Positions 8,673-11,533 of a stretch of DNA of 11,533 nucleotides are shown piece by piece. The notes beneath the pieces are model-generated. The model saw nothing but the letters and a program-made list of their open reading frames with translations. It was not told the DNA's origin and ran no database searches. The DNA comes from Paludibacter sp. UBA5753. Its GTDB lineage: Bacteria; Bacteroidota; Bacteroidia; Bacteroidales; Paludibacteraceae. Position 1 is the first letter of the stretch; every line of letters starts with the position of its first letter. A program made the translations under genes and the position numbers. The DNA lies in NCBI GenBank assembly GCA_002427615.1, contig DIFH01000125.1, forward strand, positions 62,095 through 73,627, read 5' to 3'.

Positions 8673-8688
8673 GTAACTACTCAGCACC
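8673..8688 (+). repeat. Candidate left terminal inverted repeat of the IS66 element
   Basis: The sequence GTAACTACTCAGCACC begins with GTAA, as IS66-family ends commonly do, and lies about 240 nt before tnpA. The matching right end is absent because the element is truncated, so neither an inverted repeat nor a target duplication can be confirmed inside the window. Confidence 0.35.
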
Positions 8689-8701
8689 CTTTATGTTTAT
8701 A

Positions 8702-8750
8702 TCCTTTTTGATTTTCAGTTCGACAAAGTCGAACTGAAAATCAAAAAGGA
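8702..8750. repeat. Perfect 23-bp inverted repeat (hairpin, 3-nt loop)
   Basis: The arms at 8702-8724 and 8728-8750 are exact reverse complements around the loop AAA. The core reads TTCAGTTCGAC / GTCGAACTGAA. There is no T-run on either side, so it is not a standard intrinsic terminator. It looks like a REP-type extragenic palindrome or a structural part of the IS end. Confidence 0.85.
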
Positions 8751-8765
8751 GGGGGATTGTTTCAT

Positions 8766-8799
8766 TAACCCCCAGTTGCGCTTCGCTTACTGGGGGTTA
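8766..8799. repeat. Second hairpin: 11-bp stem with inner 3-bp stem
   Basis: The arms at 8766-8776 and 8789-8799 (TAACCCCCAGT / ACTGGGGGTTA) are perfect complements. Inside the loop, GCG and CGC pair around CTT. It lies 15 nt from the larger hairpin and is clearly more G/C-rich than its surroundings. Confidence 0.8.
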
Positions 8800-8809
8800 T
8801 TCATATTTA

Positions 8810-8822
8810 GCCCCGTCGGGGC
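8810..8822. repeat. Third, short G/C hairpin
   Basis: GCCCC (8810-8814) pairs with GGGGC (8818-8822) around a 3-nt loop. It follows the second hairpin by 10 nt and completes a cluster of three palindromes. Confidence 0.6.
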
Positions 8823-8856
8823 AAAGAGTTTGGTATCCCTTCCGCCATCCCCATCT

Positions 8857-8886
8857 TTTGTTGTTGAAATAGTGCCATTATCTTTG
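8857..8886 (+). promoter_or_regulatory. Promoter of tnpA
   Basis: TTTG (8857-8860) and TATCTTTG (8879-8886) are separated by 18 nt, the best full match to the Bacteroidota -33/-7 promoter in the window. Transcription should start a few bases after 8886. That places the upstream in-frame GTG (8886) outside the mRNA and favours ATG 8910 as the tnpA start. Confidence 0.7.
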
Positions 8887-8909
8887 TGGCAAAAAAAACA
8901 AAGAAGTTT

Positions 8910-9284
8910 ATGAGGACAAAAATGAAGTACAGGGCAGAGTATTGCCGGATAGTGGAAGATTGGCGTAAGAGCGGTTTGAACCGTGTAGATTATTGCAAGG
9001 AACACAAGTATAATCCGAGCACCTTTGATGGGTGGATTAAAAAGTCGGGCAAATTAGCGAAGGAGAAGTCAATGAGTTTGACCCCTGCAGCAAAATTACC
9101 AAAGTCGGTTAAACATCCGGCATTTGTACCTTTGCAAATTGAGAATTCCCCTCACCGTGTTGCAACTCCCACTTTTGAGCTTCGATACCCCAATGGTGTA
9201 AGTTTGGTAATGAGCGTACTTCCCGGCACCGAAGAATTAAGTCGTCTTGTTCACCTTTATCGCAGGGAGCTATGTTCTCGTTAA
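8910..9284 (+). CDS. tnpA: IS66 accessory protein TnpA
   Basis: From ATG 8910 the protein has 124 residues, as expected for the Bacteroidota IS66 TnpA. The N-terminal 45 residues form a helix-turn-helix-like domain (YCRIVEDWRKS, then VDYCKEH, then TFDGWIKK), probably for binding the IS ends. A basic, proline-containing linker follows. The C-terminal FELRYPNGVSLVM segment is the conserved tail block of this family. TnpA acts with TnpB and TnpC in transposition; its exact role is not settled. A longer frame begins at GTG 8886, but that codon overlaps the -7 element and is rejected. The stop overlaps the start of tnpB, pointing to translational coupling. The frame is intact although the element is dead. 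Confidence 0.85.
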   Translation: MRTKMKYRAEYCRIVEDWRKSGLNRVDYCKEHKYNPSTFDGWIKKSGKLAKEKSMSLTPAAKLPKSVKHPAFVPLQIENSPHRVATPTFELRYPNGVSLVMSVLPGTEELSRLVHLYRRELCSR

Positions 9285-9622
9285 ACGATTCGCTGAGTTA
9301 CTATTATTTCAGGGAATCCACCGATATGCGCAAAGGCTTTGATGCACTTTGCGGGATGGTTCGCACGCAAATGCAGCGCAACCCCCTGAGCGGTGAGGTG
9401 TTTATTTTTATGAATCGAACACGCAACACGATAAAGATACTTCGCCGGGAAACGGGCGGATTGGTCATTTACCACAAACGGCTGGAGCAAGGTCGGTTTG
9501 AGCAACCCATTTACAATAATCACGACAAAACTTACCATCTGCAATGGGCGGAATTAGTGATGATGGTACAGGGTATTTCCATGCAAAACCGCGTGCAACG
9601 AAAAAGATATAAAATGTGCTGA
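9272..9622 (+). CDS. tnpB: IS66 accessory protein TnpB
   Basis: The 116-residue protein carries the IS66 Orf2 signature: TDMRKGFDAL near 17-26, then SGEVFIFMNRTRNTIKIL near 40-57, and the KRLEQGRF block near 69-76. The basic tail RVQRKRYKMC is the usual end, so the gene looks complete. It overlaps the tnpA end by 13 nt, and AGGGAG at 9264-9269 lies just before its ATG, within tnpA, which suits coupled translation. This IS66 protein is required for transposition but is not the catalytic subunit. It is unrelated to the RNA-guided nuclease TnpB of IS200/IS605. Confidence 0.92.
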   Translation: MFSLNDSLSYYYFRESTDMRKGFDALCGMVRTQMQRNPLSGEVFIFMNRTRNTIKILRRETGGLVIYHKRLEQGRFEQPIYNNHDKTYHLQWAELVMMVQGISMQNRVQRKRYKMC

Positions 9623-9642
9623 AAAAGTGTTGAAATGCCGAT

Positions 9643-9658
9643 AAATAATGCATTATTT
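9643..9658. repeat. 16-bp perfect palindrome between tnpB and tnpC
   Basis: AAATAATGCATTATTT is self-complementary over its full length. It sits in the 73-nt gap between tnpB and tnpC, upstream of a weak -7-like TACTTTTA. It could be an operator or chance A/T symmetry. Confidence 0.4.
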
Positions 9659-9695
9659 GCTTGCGCATATCAATTGTTTTTTGTACTTTTACAGT

Positions 9696-9887
9696 ATGAA
9701 TCAAGCAGTAAACATACCCAATCTGTCGCCCGAAGTGGCTGTTTTGCTACAGCAAAAAAGCTCGTTCGACCATGCCATTTTGGAAATAAACAGCCTTGTT
9801 TTATCAAAAAACGACTTGCTTTGTCAAAAAGAGAATATCATAGCTGAAAAGCAGAATATAATAGTTGAAAAAGAGGCTGAGATATAA
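9696..9887 (+). pseudogene. tnpC: IS66 transposase TnpC, N-terminal fragment
   Basis: Only 63 codons remain of a protein that normally has around 500. The segment has the family's N-terminal layout: a short lead (NIPNLSPEVAVLLQQ), then a repetitive coiled coil with three similar units (LCQKENIIAEK, QNIIVEK, EAEI). The zinc-binding and DDE catalytic domains are absent. An in-frame ATG at 9648 exists, but the start at 9696 fits the family, and the extra 16 residues look like translated spacer. The frame runs into foreign sequence at about 9876-9886 and stops at once. The gene is non-functional. Confidence 0.85.
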
Positions 9888-10056
9888 AATGCCCCGGGCC
9901 ATAAGCATCCTGAAAATAGTTTTTGTATAAATCCAGTAGGCTTGCTTCAGGACAATAGCTTAATTCCAGATCAACAAACTGTTGAATCTTGTCATTTATT
10001 TGAGCTGGGCAGACCATAGTAATAACCATAAATGCAATAGTAATTATGAACTTCAT
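9883..10056 (-). pseudogene. 5' fragment of a gene for a secreted protein, cut by the IS66 remnant
   Basis: The minus strand encodes MKFIITIAFMVITMVCPAQ, a typical Bacteroidota signal peptide with probable cleavage after AQ. About 39 mature residues follow, including LLDLYKNYFQDAYGPGHFI. This YGPGH segment reminds me of uncharacterised exported Bacteroidales proteins, but I cannot name the family. After residue 58 the frame continues for 14 codons through inverted tnpC sequence (9838-9882) and stops, so the natural 3' part is lost. The missing 3' half is not on the far side of the IS: the minus strand of 8527-8672 has no open frame. The break therefore comes from a deletion or rearrangement, not a simple insertion. 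Any product would be a short, secreted fragment. Confidence 0.7.
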
Positions 10057-10123
10057 TGAATGAATTTATTTTAAATTATGGATATGCATGAAAAAAAGTC
10101 ATTTATCTCTGAAAGTATTATTG

Positions 10124-10131
10124 TACCTTTG
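10124..10131 (+). promoter_or_regulatory. Candidate -7 element reading toward the XylR-like gene
   Basis: TACCTTTG matches TANNTTTG exactly, with a weak TTTA 18 nt upstream (10102-10105). It would give the regulator a leader of about 200 nt. Confidence 0.4.
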
Positions 10132-10171
10132 CATTGTAGCATATTTTTTTGATTTTGTTTTGCGAGCGATA

Positions 10172-10179
10172 CAAAGTTA
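10172..10179 (-). promoter_or_regulatory. Candidate -7 element for the broken secreted-protein gene
   Basis: The minus strand reads TAACTTTG, an exact TANNTTTG match. It would give a leader of about 110 nt. If active, it still transcribes the stub and antisense tnpC. Confidence 0.4.
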
Positions 10180-10336
10180 ATGAAATTCAGCGACTTTACT
10201 AAATATATGTGCCGTTTTTTCTTTTATATTTAAAAGTTATTTTACTTGCGAAAGTTGTGTTATTGGATATTACGAAAAATTAGTTAATTTGCATTTTTTG
10301 ATGTTTTAATTGTTTTTTATTCTATATGAAAAGCCT

Positions 10337-11494
10337 ATGATCAAAATTCTTTTATTAATTGATTACTCTAGTGAATTTAGTAGAAGATTTCTGGAAGGCC
10401 TTATTCGGTATTCAAAAGAATATGGTCCATGGATTTTTTACAGGCTTCCTTCGTATTATAAAACCTTATATGGTAAGCAAGGTATTATCAAGTGGGCAAA
10501 AGAATGGAATGCAGATGCTTTTATTGCACAATGGGATCACGAAGGTACTAATCTTTTATCTGAGTTAGATATCCCAATAATATTACAAAACTATAAATCA
10601 AGGAGTGAGTTTTTTTCAAATCTAACAGGAGATTATATTGCTACGGGAAGAATGGCCGCTCAATTTTTTGCAAAAAAGAAATATAAAAACTTTGCTTTTT
10701 ATGGGAACAAAAATGCTTTGTGGTCGCGAGAAAGAGCTGAAGGATATTTCAGTGAAGTTCAAAAATTAGGAGGAAATTATTATTATTTTGAAACGGAAGT
10801 GTTAAATGAAGAAGATTGGAACTCAGGTCATATTGAATTAGATTCGTGGTTGCTTTCACTTCCGAAACCTATAGGTTTATTCGCTTGCGACGATAGTTTT
10901 GCTTTGCAAGTATCCGAAATTTGTAAGATTACCAACATCAACATACCTAATGAAATTTCATTACTAGGGGTTGATAATGATGAATTAATTTGTAATCTGT
11001 CAGATCCTCCGATTTCGTCCATTGTTTTAAATGTTGAAAAAGGAGGATATGAGGCTGGACGGTTAATACATCAGTTAATTAAAAAGGAGAAAACGAGCCC
11101 CTTTAATATAATGGTAAAACCTGCCAGAATAGAATTAAGGCAATCTACGGAAAAATACAATTTATCAAACGAGTATATTGCACAAGTTGTGGATTATATC
11201 GAAAAAAATTTTGACTCTGACATACATATAGATACTCTTATCAAAATGGTGCCTCTCTCACGCAGGAATTTAGAAACTAAATTTAAAAATGAGTTGGGAG
11301 TGCCTATTTATCAATTCTTGTTGAATTGCAGAATAGAACATTACGCCTACCTTTTATTAACTACCGATAATTCTTTATTAGATATAGCATTGGAATGTGG
11401 TTTTAATGATAGTAAGAATATATCAAGAATTTTCAAAAAATTCAAAAATTATACTCCGCTTGAATATCGGCAGAAATTTAGTACACCAATTTAA
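10337..11494 (+). CDS. XylR-like transcriptional regulator (PBP1-like sensor plus AraC-type HTH)
   Basis: The 385-residue cytoplasmic regulator has two parts. Residues 2-265 form a LacI/PBP1-like sugar-sensing domain. Its start (IKILLLIDYSSEFSRRFLEG) is typical of Bacteroidota XylR-type proteins, and GVDND at 211-215 is the usual ligand-domain loop. Residues about 280-382 form an AraC double helix-turn-helix: LSRRNLETKFKNELG at 307-321 closely matches E. coli XylR, and DIALECGFND followed by RIFKKFKNYTPLEYR is the second half. E. coli XylR activates xylose genes. The ligand here is probably a monosaccharide, but xylose itself is not shown. ATG 10337 is preferred over 10310 because the family begins at MIKI. 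The gene is visibly more A/T-rich than the core genes. Its targets are probably downstream or elsewhere. Confidence 0.9.
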   Translation: MIKILLLIDYSSEFSRRFLEGLIRYSKEYGPWIFYRLPSYYKTLYGKQGIIKWAKEWNADAFIAQWDHEGTNLLSELDIPIILQNYKSRSEFFSNLTGDYIATGRMAAQFFAKKKYKNFAFYGNKNALWSRERAEGYFSEVQKLGGNYYYFETEVLNEEDWNSGHIELDSWLLSLPKPIGLFACDDSFALQVSEICKITNINIPNEISLLGVDNDELICNLSDPPISSIVLNVEKGGYEAGRLIHQLIKKEKTSPFNIMVKPARIELRQSTEKYNLSNEYIAQVVDYIEKNFDSDIHIDTLIKMVPLSRRNLETKFKNELGVPIYQFLLNCRIEHYAYLLLTTDNSLLDIALECGFNDSKNISRIFKKFKNYTPLEYRQKFSTPI

Positions 11495-11533
11495 ATTATT
11501 GCGTTTTTCGAGGAAATTATTGCGCATTTAACT
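11495..11533. other. Downstream edge, noncoding
   Basis: The last 39 bases show no gene start or terminator that I can support. Confidence 0.5.

Larger units (their letters stand above)
8527..8856. other. Noncoding, palindrome-rich spacer before the IS66 genes
   Basis: About 330 bases have no supported gene on either strand. The first part (8527-8672) is A/T-rich. It contains a 12-bp palindrome TTTTACGTAAAA (8598-8609) and two copies of aattttgtagttg (8525-8537 and 8651-8663). The second part holds a candidate IS end and three strong hairpins, listed separately. No clear terminator for the aspS unit was found. Confidence 0.6.
8673..9884 (+). mobile_element. IS66-family insertion sequence remnant, right end missing
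   Basis: The element carries the classic IS66 order tnpA, tnpB, tnpC on one strand, with tnpA and tnpB overlapping by 13 nt. tnpC, the DDE transposase, normally has roughly 500 codons. Here it is cut after about 60, at 9876-9886, where the sequence changes to an unrelated inverted gene. The left limit is the candidate GTAA end at 8673; the certain part starts at the tnpA promoter. Without the catalytic domain it cannot move by itself. Confidence 0.85.
10057..10336. other. A/T-rich regulatory gap with facing promoter motifs
   Basis: These 280 bases have no supported gene. They separate the broken secreted gene from the regulator gene, which are divergent. Two full TANNTTTG matches on opposite strands point toward each other (10124-10131 plus, 10172-10179 minus). 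A third, weaker element TTAATTTG at 10284-10291 (plus) would give a short leader for the regulator. Confidence 0.5.

Noticed and set aside
8702..8750. The long hairpin as an intrinsic terminator of the aspS unit
   Set aside because: No T-run follows on either strand, and it lies about 175 nt past the last stop codon.
8673..8822. CRISPR or other regularly spaced repeat array
   Set aside because: The three palindromes differ in sequence and spacing. There are no repeated units with unique spacers and no cas genes.
8886..8909. GTG start for tnpA
   Set aside because: It overlaps the -7 promoter element, so it would lie upstream of the transcript start. ATG 8910 gives the family length.
9272..9622. 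RNA-guided nuclease TnpB (IS200/IS605 type)
   Set aside because: Only the name is shared. The 116-residue protein has the IS66 Orf2 signature and no RuvC domain.
9648..9695. Upstream start for tnpC
   Set aside because: The additional residues overlap the palindrome and the -7-like sequence. The family N-terminus matches from ATG 9696.
9281..9704. Two minus-strand frames opposite tnpB and the tnpB-tnpC spacer
   Set aside because: They are antisense to a clear tnpB and give no family-like protein.
1..11533. tRNA, rRNA or riboswitch
   Set aside because: I saw no cloverleaf with a T-loop motif, no rRNA-like stretch and no known riboswitch core, although a covariance search was not possible.

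Overview
The window comes from a member of the Bacteroidota, most likely in or near the Bacteroidales. The protein families have the form usual in that phylum: a phospho-sugar mutase of about 580 residues, bacterial AspRS, ClpC, a three-gene IS66 element and a XylR-type hybrid regulator. Leaders are A/T-rich and mostly lack Shine-Dalgarno sequences, and several intergenic regions carry the phylum's TANNTTTG -7 promoter motif. The genus cannot be fixed from this sequence.

Layout. (1) Positions 1-3400, minus strand: an MFS transporter resembling animal MFSD1 is transcribed toward a phosphoglucomutase/phosphomannomutase gene. An intrinsic terminator between them suggests they are separate units. 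(2) Positions 3400-6360, plus strand: clpC, an AAA+ unfoldase, is divergent from the MFS gene and ends in its own terminator. (3) Positions 6390-8526, plus strand: aspS is followed 21 nt later by a small gene of unknown function, probably co-transcribed. (4) Positions 8527-9884: a noncoding stretch rich in palindromes leads into an IS66-family remnant. tnpA and tnpB look intact, but tnpC stops after 63 codons. (5) Positions 9883-10056, minus strand: the 5' stub of a gene for a secreted protein abuts the broken tnpC, so both genes lost their 3' ends at one junction. (6) Positions 10057-11494: an A/T-rich regulatory gap precedes a complete XylR-like regulator with a periplasmic-binding-protein-like sensor and an AraC-type DNA-binding domain. 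Its target operon is probably beyond the window edge.

The first 8.5 kb is ordinary core-genome content: sugar phosphate metabolism, transport, protein quality control and translation. From 8.5 to 10.3 kb the DNA is accessory and rearranged. I found no CRISPR array, tRNA, rRNA, toxin-antitoxin pair or recognisable defence system, and nothing that amounts to a new multi-gene system. The points most worth a second look are the IS66/secreted-gene scar, the cluster of extragenic palindromes, and the MFSD1-like transporter.
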